A DNA stretch of 64,000 nt from Marine Group III euryarchaeote CG-Bathy1 (GCA_001875425.1 MIYU01000018.1:1-64000); one strand, 5' to 3'. Counted from the first letter of the stretch, positions 11,611-22,559 are shown. Numbers and translations: made by a program. Notes: generated by a model not told the origin, from the sequence alone.

Positions 11611-12099
11611 CTACTGACGGCGTGATAGGCCGATGGCAACTGTAGCTAGAACTACCACAGAGAGCATGCCGAATCCTGGAACCTGTTCACCAGCCCTAAC
11701 GTCGAATAACCCCGCTTCGAATTCAGTACCGTTTAGATAAGCTGTCCAACCTACTGAGTAGGTGCCGTTCTCTAGCTTAACGGTATTCTCACCTTTGAAA
11801 ATAAAGGTTCGACTATCGCCAGCAGTGTTGATTGTTATTGTCTTCTCGGAACCTGGATAATTCTCGTTTGAAATCCACAAAAATTCATCACGAACATCTA
11901 GTTCGATTGTGTAATTGCCCGTTTCATTGGCAACGATAGAGAACTTTACTTCGAATTCACCCCCCTTGTAGAGTGGGGTTTCTACACCGAACCAAGGGGA
12001 GATTACTGCTGCAGTATCGTTCTGAGCTGAAGAGACACCAGCAAACTGTAGTGCAAAGAGAGCTGAAACTAAAAGAACAATCAAAGATTTTGATTTCAT
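11611..12099 (-). CDS. Secreted PGF-CTERM-type protein, predicted archaeosortase substrate
   Basis: Signal peptide MKSKSLIVLLVSALFALQFAGVSSAQ; tripartite C-terminus VPGFGMLSVVVLATVAIGLSRRQ; five N-X-T sequons. Confidence 0.8.
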   Translation of the reverse strand: MKSKSLIVLLVSALFALQFAGVSSAQNDTAAVISPWFGVETPLYKGGEFEVKFSIVANETGNYTIELDVRDEFLWISNENYPGSEKTITINTAGDSRTFIFKGENTVKLENGTYSVGWTAYLNGTEFEAGLFDVRAGEQVPGFGMLSVVVLATVAIGLSRRQ

Positions 12100-12134
12100 A
12101 AGTCAAAGAGAAAAACACTAGTATAATACTGTTT

Positions 12135-15100
12135 TTACTTTCTCAATCTGCGAAGAATGAACATAGACATTACTGAAGCAAAGATTGCTGCGACAACCAG
12201 TTGGGACCAGTTTCTACCAGATTCCTCGACTACGGGAGCGGGTGTTGCAGTAATTGAAAATGTATAATTGTTATTACTTTTATCAGATTCTGTAAATGCG
12301 TTTCCTGGATCTATAGACAATCTGATTTCACTAAATTCAGCTGCTATAGCGATTGTAGTGGAAACTGTACTAAAATTGAAATCATCAAAAGTTGCAGTCT
12401 CGAGTGCGATTGCGGCATCGTTTACATAAAATGCAATTGGAACGTCTAATCTGAGAGAAGTAGACGCGTTATTGAATATCGTAGCAGTGAGTGTTACGTT
12501 TACGAACCCTTCCATATCAATATCAGTCATGTTAACCTGTTCAGGCAACCAAGTAACTTCTGTAATAGAGAAATCGGATATTGGAGGCGGGGAGGCAGTT
12601 ACTCTTAATTCATATTCATAAACACCATGTTCTTGATTTTCAGCAGGAATACCATCCCAAACTATCTCTACTTCTGGGAAGATGAAGGAGCCTGGAGCTA
12701 CTGATAAATCTGGAGTTATTAGAATTTCAACGGCTTCAGTTTGATTAGACATGATGTTAACATGGACTGGATTAATAGTAGAAGACCAGCCAGATTGTGC
12801 TTCATTAGAGAAATAAACATAGATATCATACTCCTCTGAGCTTTCTCCTAAATTCTTCAAATAGAATGTGAAAGAAGCCCCTTCACCAATAAGAGCATAT
12901 GCTTCTAATTCTCCATGAGAAATTTCCAACCCTCTCAATAAAATTGGATCTAAAGATATAGTATTCTGAATAGACCCATCTGCAATAGACAAGTTGATTG
13001 TTTCATCAAGAACGAATATTACGCTTGGAACGTAAGAATGATCTTCTAAGTCTGAAGATATAGTATATTCCCCAGCTGGAAGGATAACGTCTAAAATACC
13101 ATCGGGAGCCAATAAATTTAAGGTGAGTTCTGAGCTTGAAAGCACTATTAGAGATTCACTAAAATTCAGAGGAGTGTTTGTATCTGAATTTAGATATGTG
13201 GCCATGTAATGAATTCCTTGAGATAAGGTGATGTCCACATCATGTGATTGATTTGCAACAATGTTTTCAACAAATACAAAACTATTATCGTTATCACTGA
13301 CGTATGCATATAGTTGCACATTTTGTGGCGATAAAAAGAATTCATAATTTCCTGAACTATCTGGATTAATTGATTGTAAAAGTTTCTCACCTACGTCATC
13401 CCATATTTCGATTGTGGCTTCGGGGAATAGTTCATTTGAATCAGGTATAGCATCGAAATCTCTGTCGTAGAAAAGAGCCCCCCCTATTCTAATTTTCCAA
13501 TCAGCCTCTAATGTAAATTGTTGATTGGATACACCTACTTCTATTTTGAAATTATCATTTAGAGTGTATTTTTGTCCTTCTTTGATATAATCGATATCGA
13601 CGTAATATCGGGCAGGAATTATGTCCTCGAAAGTTGGTAAAGAACCGAATGAATCTGTAAATCCTGTGTAAGTGAAATCCATATAACTATTAGACAAAAC
13701 AACTTCGACATCTGATAAAGGATGTGTAACTCCTTCAGAATCTATGTATGTGAAGGAAATGGATGCTGAAACTCTGTCTGGAATTAAGCGTATATCGAAT
13801 TTACAACCACCATCAGAATAACAATTATCTTCTGAAACGACTAATTCGGATTCGTAAAACTCGTAACCATCTACTTCTAGAGAGACTGTGTAAGTGCCTT
13901 TTGGAATTCCGAAATCATTGTAATCACCTCTAGTTGAAAGAACCATAGTTCCATCAACAGAAGATAGGAATACTTCTACGTCATTATCAAAATCTAAAGA
14001 AAGGCCTGTTGGCTTGGAACGAATTCCTCCGTAAAGGAAAAATTCTTCTTCGAGAATTAAATTGTGCTCTTGAGGATTTTCTATATACATTGTATTCAAG
14101 TATGAATGATGACTGTGAGCGGGTGAGAAAGTAACATAATACATACCTGGCGGCACGTATCCTGAATACCCTTGACCTACAGAACCTATATTGTGAAATG
14201 TGAAAACCGTATCTAAAGAGGATTTACTTCTAAATTCTACATCTCCGACAACTGGGTTTCTAAACTCAGAGGTCTTCCATGCATTACCGTAAATTTGAAC
14301 TAATGTTTCTGTAGTTATAGATCCTAAATCAAAAGTGTCTGTATTCAGATCTATTGTTAAATCGCCCTCTGCACTATATCTAACCCCTTCACCTAAATCT
14401 AAAATTGCTTCATAGGTATAACTATCTGGGAGTATTTCTCCCCCTATCCAACCGTTTGAATCTGTGAATAAAGAGATTGTATTTGAAATTGGATCTGTAA
14501 CCGATGAGAATTTGACTTCCATCCCCTCTAATGGTTGATTATCTCCAATAAATTGCCCTGAGATGTAAGTTGGTATACGGCCAATAAAAACTTCTAGATT
14601 ACTGTTTGGAGTTGTGAATGTGACTGGATCTAGAACCTGATATCCATACTTATCCACTCCAACTGAATAAGACCCGTAAGGTAAAACGAAGTTGAAACCT
14701 TCTCCATCTTCCATATCAGACCATACGGAAACTTTACCATTCTCATTTTCGAATGTGAAAAGACCGGAAGATGGTGGATTGAAAGAGGATAGCTTTTCGA
14801 AAGTTAGGAAATTGAATGATGAAGCAGGATAAAATGGTAAATCGAAATGGTTTTCTGAATTGGTTAAATCATCACCATAAGTAACAGTGATTGTATCTAA
14901 AAGAGCGAATATTTCTTGGGTTTCTGAACCACTATAAACTGAATAAACGTAATATGAATCTGGAGGTAAATATAGACTATAGCGGCCATTACCATCAGAG
15001 TACGCTGTAGTAACGGACTTGGTTGATACTGATTCGAAAAGAAGTACATCTATTACAGTATCTTCACTTGTATCTGAAAGAGATTCATCTGTAGATGAAG

Positions 15101-18100
15101 TAGAATCTAACACCCCGTTACCATTAGAATCTAGATATACATAACCTTCGACAAATACAGCTGATTTTAAATTTATAAAGACGGGAGAATCGTATGTATG
15201 CATATCTACCATCTCTAAGTGAGACCAAACTACATCACCTTCAATGGCTGCGTGTCCGTGACCACTATGATCTATAGTAGAACCGTCTAACGTATCAGAA
15301 GATAATGTGGCCTTTAGATAATATTGCTGTGGAATGACTATATCTGTAAAATAACCGTTAACATCAGTCTTTAACTGAATAATAGAACTACCGTCTACGG
15401 CGTGTAATGCCACGGATGCATCACCTTCAGGTACGCCAGCTAGAAGGACAGAGCCTTCTATTCTTTTACCATGAGAAATTGTTATATTTTCGGGTTCGAA
15501 ATTGTTAGTTAATTGAATATCTAAAGTGTTGTTAATCCAATCAGTAGCCATGTCTTCTGAAAGTAAGCGTAAAGTGTAATTGCCAGGCAATAGGTGATCG
15601 AATTGATAAAGAGAATCGAAATCTGAAACTGTGGTTAAATCATTAGTGTGATCGAGTAAGGAGAAGGTGGCTGATTTTTGTTCGGTTTGCGAATCGAAAG
15701 TAATGGCCCCGAAAATATCTAATGGAGCCCAAGCACCGTCAACGGAATCTAAAGATTGGCCTGCTTTTATGGCAGATTGACCTCTATATGATTGAATGAT
15801 CATTTCATGATTTTGATGATATCCTGTTAAGACATATTCACCTGGAGCTATATTAGAAAAAGAATAATTTCCATTCTCATCAGATAAGACAGAACTTGTT
15901 TCTTCAGTGAAAAGATTCTCTAAAACAACTGTAACATTAGATAAAGATTCATCTTGTTCATCATAAGAAAAATCGGAATTTTCATCCCAGTAAATTTTAC
16001 CAGAAATGCTAGAAGAATCTAAAATAATATCTTTTTCTATAGTCCAGTCACCTTGTCTAGTAGCTTCTGCCTCAGTAATAGAAAGAATAACGTCATCTGA
16101 AAGAATAGTGTTAGAAACTTTGAGAGCTTTTTCCTGTTTGGTATTTGGTTCTCCGAGTGAAACAACTAAATTGATTTCGCCTGCAGGTACGAGAATCGAA
16201 TAGTCGCCTTGACTATCGGTTTGAACTGTAGCGTGTGGTATTCTATATTCATCAAATGCAGTAATTCTTGCACCGGCAATAGGTTCACCTGAAGATGTTT
16301 TAATTGAGCCAGTCACATTAGCACCTTCATAATATTTTAAAATACGAAGACCAGAATTAGATTCCACTAGCTTAAAGTGTGTTAGATTCCATCCTGGAGC
16401 TATTCCGCTGTAACCAGAGATGCTAGGGAACCAACTGTAAGCTTCATTTGCTAAATCTCCCATAACTGCAGGTATACCATCGTCTGCTGAACCGCCGACA
16501 TCTAAACCAGACCAACCAATGAAAGCTCTGTAAAACATTGAATTCAAGAATTTATCTTTGTAAACTAGAGATTCGGAATTAGGTGGAATTTGGAATGAAG
16601 GATCTGCCATAATCCTCTCTTCTACTTCTGGAATTGTTAATCTCTCGCCATCTGGCATATCTATAACGACTTCGATATAATCACTAACATTGTAATCTGC
16701 TAAAGTTATTGGAGCATACAGGATACCGGTATTTTGATAGCTGAATGGCATCATACGACGATCGGCTGCAAAATAACGTATAGAATTACCCGTTTCTTCT
16801 TCAACCTTCCAAAGAACTTCATTAATTTTATCGATAGAGAGACTCATTAGTATCGGTGTGGCTGCTCTTATTGCAGCATTTTCTTTATTGATGTCTTCAT
16901 TTTCAGGAATATACTCTTTGGGATTTGAAATAATGTGTTCTAAAGATGAAATATCAGAATCGGAATAATATGATTGTAAAACTTGTTTTGTACCAATAGA
17001 CATAGATTCAGTGCCGTGTCTATCAACTTCTGCTTCAAGTAACCTGTATAACATTAATGATAAGGCTTCTTTTTCAGATTGTGCGGCGAGGAAATTACCG
17101 GCGATTTGATAACCAAACTGGAAATTATCTGCTACTGTAGGATGTTCAGCAATATCTATTGACCAGAAACCGTAATCCCACCATGCAAGAAAAGCCGGCC
17201 TTTCAGTCGGATCAGTATATGCATCTTGTTCGGAAAGCCATTCTAAACCTTCAATCCAATAATCGGATGGGAAAGAGGCCCCTGTAGTTCCTAAATACCA
17301 TAAATCGTTTGTTGTTTTATTATACATACCAGAAACTCCTTCTGGATATTTACTGTAGTTAACACCACCAGATTGGTAATGATCTGAATCATATTCCCAT
17401 TCATCGGGCCTTAGGAAATCTAATGTTAATAAATCATAAACGCCTACGTCGTGTTCTTTTTTAGTTTCATATGGTATTGCAGCATCATAACCATGGAATG
17501 CATTTGGAAGAATTAAAAATGCAGTTATCATGAAAGCCATAAAAGGTTGTTTCAAGTGGAAGGCTTTTCTGAGACCTCCTAAACGATCGCGGAATTTGAG
17601 TTGGGAATTCCAAGATTCTCGGCCCCAATAGATTCGTAAAGTTTTCAGTGTGTGATCGAAATTAGACCAAGTCACAATAGATGCAGTAATCCATCCAGAA
17701 AGAATAACCATTATTGGTGTTGCATTGAATATAAAACGTACAGCTGATTGAGCCATGAAGATTGAAACTGCTGCCCACGTTATTAGGAAAAAGTGATCTT
17801 TCTTCCAGCTTTTATCGTTAAATAATTTCCAAGATAACCAGAAGAGACCGAAAATGGCTAGCCAGGCTGTAACAATACCAAAAGAGAAGATAAAGTTAGA
17901 AAATGAAGGCGGTTGAGCCTCAGCGATTGTATCGGAAAGATTTGTTCTAATGAAATAACCTTGACCACCTAAGAGTAAGAAACCTAATTCAGTAAATACA
18001 TATTGAAGTAATAAGAAACCGACCAAACCTGCAGTTATGGTTGAAGACCAAACCAATAACCAAGGTAAATCTCGTGTCGGAACAAAAATTAAAGAAGCAC

Positions 18101-19097
18101 CTAAAACACCTAGTAAAATATATGCTGGAGCTTCCCACCAAGTGCTAAGAGAACCCATAGTGTAATAATAGGGAAATGAAAGGATAATTGGTACAGAAAG
18201 TGCAATAATACCGACCATAGCAACCGAGAAACTATCTACCTTTTTTACCGAATTAATTAACATTTGAAGAACTAGATAGATAGCTACGATCGCCATAAGA
18301 TATGGGAACCCCTTCCAAGATAATGCAACAATCAAAAGAGATGTCCCGGCCAACCCTGCATAACCTATCGATAATAGTTCATTTGAAAAGAAAGATGAAA
18401 ATCCTTCTTTAATAGAATCGATATCTTTCCAATTAGAAACCCAACGTTTATCTTCAGAAGAAGATAGTGACTTCATAAAGAAATAGAAACAAATCGTAGT
18501 AAGTAAGATAATGAACGAATCGTGATCAGCTAGAGCTAACGTTGAATGCCCTATATGGCTCGCACTAACTGAGATGAAAAAGGCTGAGAAAAGAGCAGCT
18601 TTGGAGCCGAAATAAGTCCTGCCCATTGCATAGATGGGGAAAACCAATAGAGCACCATATACTGCAGGCATAATCTCAGTAGCCCACCAAATAGCATCAG
18701 CCTGATTACCGACAATTGGGGAAATTAATAATCCTGCGATTACGATTGACCAGTCGAATAAAGGAGGTCTAACATTGTTCGCCCCTAGAGGGTAATTTAA
18801 CATCGGATCGCTGATAAGATGTTTACCTGTTTCGTGAACATAATCTATAACGTGTTTATGATAATACGGATCACTACCTCCAGTAAGTTGAAAGCCATCC
18901 TCGGTTGCTGGTTCTAAATTCCAAGCAGTTCTAAGATACAGCGCGAAAAGAAAAATAGCAATTACAATAGCGACCTTAGACCAATTTATTTGACTGAAAG
19001 ATTGTGTTTGTTTTACAGAAGTGGAGACTGGAGTCTGCTGTGAAGCAAACGGAGTGCTAATACGCTTCTGTTTTTGTCTCCTTCTAGATCTAGCCAT
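12135..19097 (-). CDS. aglB: AglB/STT3 oligosaccharyltransferase with very long C-terminal multi-domain extension
   Basis: N-terminal polytopic region with GGSDPYYH, ADHDSF and WWDYG (FLAWWDYGFWSIDIAEHPT); from ~aa 924 (nt ~16326 downward) repeated carboxypeptidase-regulatory/CnaB-like units, CARDB-like segment, C-terminal TM plus RRLRK. Confidence 0.92.
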   Translation of the reverse strand: MARSRRRQKQKRISTPFASQQTPVSTSVKQTQSFSQINWSKVAIVIAIFLFALYLRTAWNLEPATEDGFQLTGGSDPYYHKHVIDYVHETGKHLISDPMLNYPLGANNVRPPLFDWSIVIAGLLISPIVGNQADAIWWATEIMPAVYGALLVFPIYAMGRTYFGSKAALFSAFFISVSASHIGHSTLALADHDSFIILLTTICFYFFMKSLSSSEDKRWVSNWKDIDSIKEGFSSFFSNELLSIGYAGLAGTSLLIVALSWKGFPYLMAIVAIYLVLQMLINSVKKVDSFSVAMVGIIALSVPIILSFPYYYTMGSLSTWWEAPAYILLGVLGASLIFVPTRDLPWLLVWSSTITAGLVGFLLLQYVFTELGFLLLGGQGYFIRTNLSDTIAEAQPPSFSNFIFSFGIVTAWLAIFGLFWLSWKLFNDKSWKKDHFFLITWAAVSIFMAQSAVRFIFNATPIMVILSGWITASIVTWSNFDHTLKTLRIYWGRESWNSQLKFRDRLGGLRKAFHLKQPFMAFMITAFLILPNAFHGYDAAIPYETKKEHDVGVYDLLTLDFLRPDEWEYDSDHYQSGGVNYSKYPEGVSGMYNKTTNDLWYLGTTGASFPSDYWIEGLEWLSEQDAYTDPTERPAFLAWWDYGFWSIDIAEHPTVADNFQFGYQIAGNFLAAQSEKEALSLMLYRLLEAEVDRHGTESMSIGTKQVLQSYYSDSDISSLEHIISNPKEYIPENEDINKENAAIRAATPILMSLSIDKINEVLWKVEEETGNSIRYFAADRRMMPFSYQNTGILYAPITLADYNVSDYIEVVIDMPDGERLTIPEVEERIMADPSFQIPPNSESLVYKDKFLNSMFYRAFIGWSGLDVGGSADDGIPAVMGDLANEAYSWFPSISGYSGIAPGWNLTHFKLVESNSGLRILKYYEGANVTGSIKTSSGEPIAGARITAFDEYRIPHATVQTDSQGDYSILVPAGEINLVVSLGEPNTKQEKALKVSNTILSDDVILSITEAEATRQGDWTIEKDIILDSSSISGKIYWDENSDFSYDEQDESLSNVTVVLENLFTEETSSVLSDENGNYSFSNIAPGEYVLTGYHQNHEMIIQSYRGQSAIKAGQSLDSVDGAWAPLDIFGAITFDSQTEQKSATFSLLDHTNDLTTVSDFDSLYQFDHLLPGNYTLRLLSEDMATDWINNTLDIQLTNNFEPENITISHGKRIEGSVLLAGVPEGDASVALHAVDGSSIIQLKTDVNGYFTDIVIPQQYYLKATLSSDTLDGSTIDHSGHGHAAIEGDVVWSHLEMVDMHTYDSPVFINLKSAVFVEGYVYLDSNGNGVLDSTSSTDESLSDTSEDTVIDVLLFESVSTKSVTTAYSDGNGRYSLYLPPDSYYVYSVYSGSETQEIFALLDTITVTYGDDLTNSENHFDLPFYPASSFNFLTFEKLSSFNPPSSGLFTFENENGKVSVWSDMEDGEGFNFVLPYGSYSVGVDKYGYQVLDPVTFTTPNSNLEVFIGRIPTYISGQFIGDNQPLEGMEVKFSSVTDPISNTISLFTDSNGWIGGEILPDSYTYEAILDLGEGVRYSAEGDLTIDLNTDTFDLGSITTETLVQIYGNAWKTSEFRNPVVGDVEFRSKSSLDTVFTFHNIGSVGQGYSGYVPPGMYYVTFSPAHSHHSYLNTMYIENPQEHNLILEEEFFLYGGIRSKPTGLSLDFDNDVEVFLSSVDGTMVLSTRGDYNDFGIPKGTYTVSLEVDGYEFYESELVVSEDNCYSDGGCKFDIRLIPDRVSASISFTYIDSEGVTHPLSDVEVVLSNSYMDFTYTGFTDSFGSLPTFEDIIPARYYVDIDYIKEGQKYTLNDNFKIEVGVSNQQFTLEADWKIRIGGALFYDRDFDAIPDSNELFPEATIEIWDDVGEKLLQSINPDSSGNYEFFLSPQNVQLYAYVSDNDNSFVFVENIVANQSHDVDITLSQGIHYMATYLNSDTNTPLNFSESLIVLSSSELTLNLLAPDGILDVILPAGEYTISSDLEDHSYVPSVIFVLDETINLSIADGSIQNTISLDPILLRGLEISHGELEAYALIGEGASFTFYLKNLGESSEEYDIYVYFSNEAQSGWSSTINPVHVNIMSNQTEAVEILITPDLSVAPGSFIFPEVEIVWDGIPAENQEHGVYEYELRVTASPPPISDFSITEVTWLPEQVNMTDIDMEGFVNVTLTATIFNNASTSLRLDVPIAFYVNDAAIALETATFDDFNFSTVSTTIAIAAEFSEIRLSIDPGNAFTESDKSNNNYTFSITATPAPVVEESGRNWSQLVVAAIFASVMSMFILRRLRK

Positions 19098-19148
19098 GGT
19101 TAAATCCTATGAATCCCCTACGCGAAGGAGGTGTCGCCACTCGAGAGG

Positions 19149-19160
19149 TTATATAAAGTA
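19149..19160 (-). promoter_or_regulatory. Putative TATA box of aglB
   Basis: Minus strand TACTTTATATAA upstream of the aglB ATG. Confidence 0.5.
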
Positions 19161-19165
19161 AACTA

Positions 19166-20443
19166 TCACTCGTCAGATGGCGTAATTTGACCGGAAACTG
19201 CACCGAATCCTACACGATAACTATCGTTCTGACACCACCCAGTTATAGAAATAGAATCGTAATCATCTAAGAACGTTCTTTTTTCATTGTTTGATAAATT
19301 GATTGGTTTAGTGCCGTTCCAAGAAAGTTCAAGAAGACTGCCATAACTATCAGAAGAGGGACCACTGATAGTTCCTGACGCTAGTAAATCTCCTGTTCTA
19401 AGATTACAACCATTAACAGTATGATGAGCTAATTGTTGTGTCATACTCCAATAAAGATGTTTAAAGTTGGTATTACAGATAACATCCGTATTATCTGAAT
19501 TGGCTGTTTGTAATGATACTTCTAGATTTATGTCGTAGCTGTTTTTACCAGATGTATTAAGATAGGGTAATGGTTTGGGATCTTGTTTTGGCCCTGAACA
19601 GCGAAATGGTTCTAGTGCTTCGAGAGTGATGACCCAAGGGGAGATAGATGTAGCAAAACTCTTTCCAAGGAAGGGGCCTAATGGTTGATACTCCCATTTC
19701 TGAATATCGCGTGCACTCCAATCATTTACCAAAACTAGGCCGAAAATATGATTTTCTGCTTCTTGAGTTGAAATTGTGTTACCGAGAGTATTGCCTGGGC
19801 CGACTAAAGCACCCATTTCGAGTTCAAAATCAAGTCTGTTTGAGGAACCAAAAGATGGAGTGGAATCTTTAGTCAGCATTTGCCCACTGGGTCTTTTGAT
19901 ATCTGTTCCTGAAACAACTATAGAAGAAGAGCGACCGTGATATGCTACTGGTAAATGAAGCCAATTTGGCATTAGTGCATTTTCTTCACCTCTAAACATC
20001 TTACCTACATTAGTTGCGTGCTCTTTTGATGAATAAAAATCAGTATAATCTCCAACATCGACGGGTAAAACCATTTCGACATCTGAAATATGAAATAAGA
20101 CGTCTCCTCTAATTTTAGAATCTCTAAGCTCTGAATTATCCTCTGAAAAAAGATTACTTAATATTAATCTGGTTTCTTTCCAAGATGCCCTTCCAAGGCT
20201 CATAAAAGCATTTAATGTTGGTTCATCGAAAACGAGTGTATCTTGTAAATTTGAATTTGAGAAAAATCCATTGGAATCTAAAATGGATAAATCAATTACA
20301 AAGTCTCCAATTATGGTACAAACGTGTAAATCGCCACCACTTATTGGACGAAAAACACCGAAAGGTAGATTTTGAATTGGAAAATGAGAATCTGAATTAA
20401 CTTCGATCCAAGATTTCAAATCGGGGTTGTGAGTTTCATCCAT
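19166..20443 (-). CDS. fahA: Fumarylacetoacetase
   Basis: LPVAYHGRSSSIVVSGTDIKRPSGQ, DFELEMGALVGPGN, VLVNDWSARDIQKWEYQPLGPFLGKSFATSISPWV, NLRTGDLLASGTISGP. Confidence 0.97.
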   Translation of the reverse strand: MDETHNPDLKSWIEVNSDSHFPIQNLPFGVFRPISGGDLHVCTIIGDFVIDLSILDSNGFFSNSNLQDTLVFDEPTLNAFMSLGRASWKETRLILSNLFSEDNSELRDSKIRGDVLFHISDVEMVLPVDVGDYTDFYSSKEHATNVGKMFRGEENALMPNWLHLPVAYHGRSSSIVVSGTDIKRPSGQMLTKDSTPSFGSSNRLDFELEMGALVGPGNTLGNTISTQEAENHIFGLVLVNDWSARDIQKWEYQPLGPFLGKSFATSISPWVITLEALEPFRCSGPKQDPKPLPYLNTSGKNSYDINLEVSLQTANSDNTDVICNTNFKHLYWSMTQQLAHHTVNGCNLRTGDLLASGTISGPSSDSYGSLLELSWNGTKPINLSNNEKRTFLDDYDSISITGWCQNDSYRVGFGAVSGQITPSDE

Positions 20444-20444
20444 A

Positions 20445-21365
20445 TTACATCCATCCTAAGTCTTTGAGGTCGTCCCTTGGTTCATTGAATGAACAACTAC
20501 CATAAGAGAGCAACGCCTCCTCTCTTAAATCAACTATCGCATTTACTGGTAAACTATTGTTTTTCCAAGAAAAAGAGGTGTTTTTGAATGCGAAATTATG
20601 AGGATTTTCATCTTCCAATGCTTCGATTAAATTAGTTTCATCTATTATGCCTGTATAAAATAAAAGAGCTGAGCCGAAAACGTTGACAAACCCATGCATT
20701 TTAGTGCCGATTTCTTCATCAAAATGACGGATTGGGTGGTGGAGCCCTGCAGTAAATTTTAGTTTTACATTATTTTTTTTACAGAATGATAACGCTGAAG
20801 CTATTGTTTTAGAAGAGGGGAAAGCCTCTGGAACAATGCCCCCACATCTTAATTTAAGTTGTATATTTTTAATATTTGATGTGGAAATTTGATTAGAGAT
20901 AGTTGAAAAATCTGTAATTATAGGCTCTAAGAAAATTTCGACAGAGTTATCAAGAGATTTGATTGAAGTACTCAAAATGTTTAAAATGTCGTTTAAATTG
21001 TTATTTTGAGTATCTATTTTAGCTTCTAAAGACTTGATTTTACAAACATCACCATATTGATCTTCAAAGGTTTTAATGGTACTTAATTCCTCGTGAAATT
21101 TATTTATATATGTATCGTCTTGAAAATTGCCAGTAAGTAAGACTGAAAGATGGAGAGGCTTTTCAGCTGTAAAATCGGATAAATGAGGTAATAAATTATT
21201 CAATTTTGAGATTGGGCAAATAAAACGATTTAATATCCATGAATCGGAAGAAGAAAAATATAATTTATAATTAGAAATTGCATCGTCAAAGGGCAGTTCA
21301 GAGGGAGGGAACAGACCTGCATAGTCAATTAGAGATTCCATGAAGGAATGAAGGCTATTATTCAT
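20445..21365 (-). CDS. Uncharacterised conserved protein encoded between fahA and hgd
   Basis: SLIDYAGLFPPSELPFDDAISNYKLY...VKLKFTAGLHHPIRHF...MHGFVNVFGSALL; no family name assigned; 1-bp gap to fahA and 9-bp gap to hgd. Confidence 0.8.
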   Translation of the reverse strand: MNNSLHSFMESLIDYAGLFPPSELPFDDAISNYKLYFSSSDSWILNRFICPISKLNNLLPHLSDFTAEKPLHLSVLLTGNFQDDTYINKFHEELSTIKTFEDQYGDVCKIKSLEAKIDTQNNNLNDILNILSTSIKSLDNSVEIFLEPIITDFSTISNQISTSNIKNIQLKLRCGGIVPEAFPSSKTIASALSFCKKNNVKLKFTAGLHHPIRHFDEEIGTKMHGFVNVFGSALLFYTGIIDETNLIEALEDENPHNFAFKNTSFSWKNNSLPVNAIVDLREEALLSYGSCSFNEPRDDLKDLGWM

Positions 21366-21374
21366 TCTATTCAG

Positions 21375-22559
21375 CTACTCACCCAGTGAATCGCTATATT
21401 CATCTCCGGCCAACCACGAAGAACCGTAATTTTCATCCTCTATGACTAAAGAATTCTTAGCGACTAATAATGGATAATAGGTATCCACCATAACTGCCAA
21501 TTCATCTGTCCATTTCTGACCAATAGATGCTTCATATTTACCAGGATGAGGGCCATGTGTTAAACCGTCAGGATGTAAAGTTAGGGATCCGAATTCTACG
21601 CCCTTTCGGGACATAAATTCATCCTTAGCATAATAAATTACCTCATCAGACATGACGTTTGAATGATTATAGGGGGCTGGTATCGAATTTTCATCGAAAT
21701 CGAATGGACGAGGGCAGAACGAACAAACAACAAAATTCAGTCCTTGAAAAGTTTGGTGAACAGGAGGTGGTTCGTGTATACGGCCAACTATTGGTTCGAA
21801 ATCATTTATATTGAAAGCATATGGATAGTAATATCCATCCCAACCAACTACGTCACAAGGATGGTGTCCTAAGGTTACTTCAGTAAGGAGGTCTCTTTGT
21901 TTGACTAATACTTTGTATTCTCCTTTTTCATCATATGTTTTTAATTCCTCAGGAGCTCTGAAATCACGCTCTGAATATGGACTTCGTTCGATTAATTGAC
22001 CATATTCATTTCGATATCTTTTCGGAGTATTAATCTCTCCCGACCCCTCTATAATCAACAGTGAATGTAATTCTGATTTCATATTATATTTGTGTAGAAT
22101 TCCTCTAGGTATGATCAAGTAGTCTCCTTGACCGTAATTTATATCGCCGTATGCCGTTTCCAAAACGCCATTTCCTTTACCAACATAAACAACTTCATCT
22201 GCTTGTGCATTTCTATAATAAAAATCATCATTTTTGTCTGGATGAGATGTGGAAATAATAACATCTTTGTTGAATAAGAGTGGCGTACGGTCGGTTACTG
22301 GACTTCCACCTTTTGGTAATCTTTCAGTGTAGAAATGGCGCATTCTCAGCGCTGCATCTGGATCTTCTTCTAAAGTAAAAGTATCGATTACTTTAGTAGA
22401 TACTACTTCTGTTGGAGGGTGTACATGATATAGGAGAGCTGAAGGGCCGTCGAAACCTTTGTTTCCCTTTAATTCTTCATGATATATGTTTCCTTCTTTA
22501 CTTCTAAAAACGGTATGCCGTTTTCGTGGTATTTTACCTAGTTTGTGATATCTGTGCAT
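21375..22559 (-). CDS. hgd: Homogentisate 1,2-dioxygenase
   Basis: Cupin-type sequence: GDYLIIPRGILHKYN, EPPPVHQTFQGLNFVVCSFCPRPFD, PYNHSNVMSDEVIYYAKDEF, GSLTLHPDGLTHGPHPGKYEAS; next to hpd and fahA. Confidence 0.94.
   Translation of the reverse strand: MHRYHKLGKIPRKRHTVFRSKEGNIYHEELKGNKGFDGPSALLYHVHPPTEVVSTKVIDTFTLEEDPDAALRMRHFYTERLPKGGSPVTDRTPLLFNKDVIISTSHPDKNDDFYYRNAQADEVVYVGKGNGVLETAYGDINYGQGDYLIIPRGILHKYNMKSELHSLLIIEGSGEINTPKRYRNEYGQLIERSPYSERDFRAPEELKTYDEKGEYKVLVKQRDLLTEVTLGHHPCDVVGWDGYYYPYAFNINDFEPIVGRIHEPPPVHQTFQGLNFVVCSFCPRPFDFDENSIPAPYNHSNVMSDEVIYYAKDEFMSRKGVEFGSLTLHPDGLTHGPHPGKYEASIGQKWTDELAVMVDTYYPLLVAKNSLVIEDENYGSSWLAGDEYSDSLGE

Noticed and set aside
13190-13390. 66-aa ORF within aglB extension
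   Set aside because: Alternate frame of a long continuous CDS.
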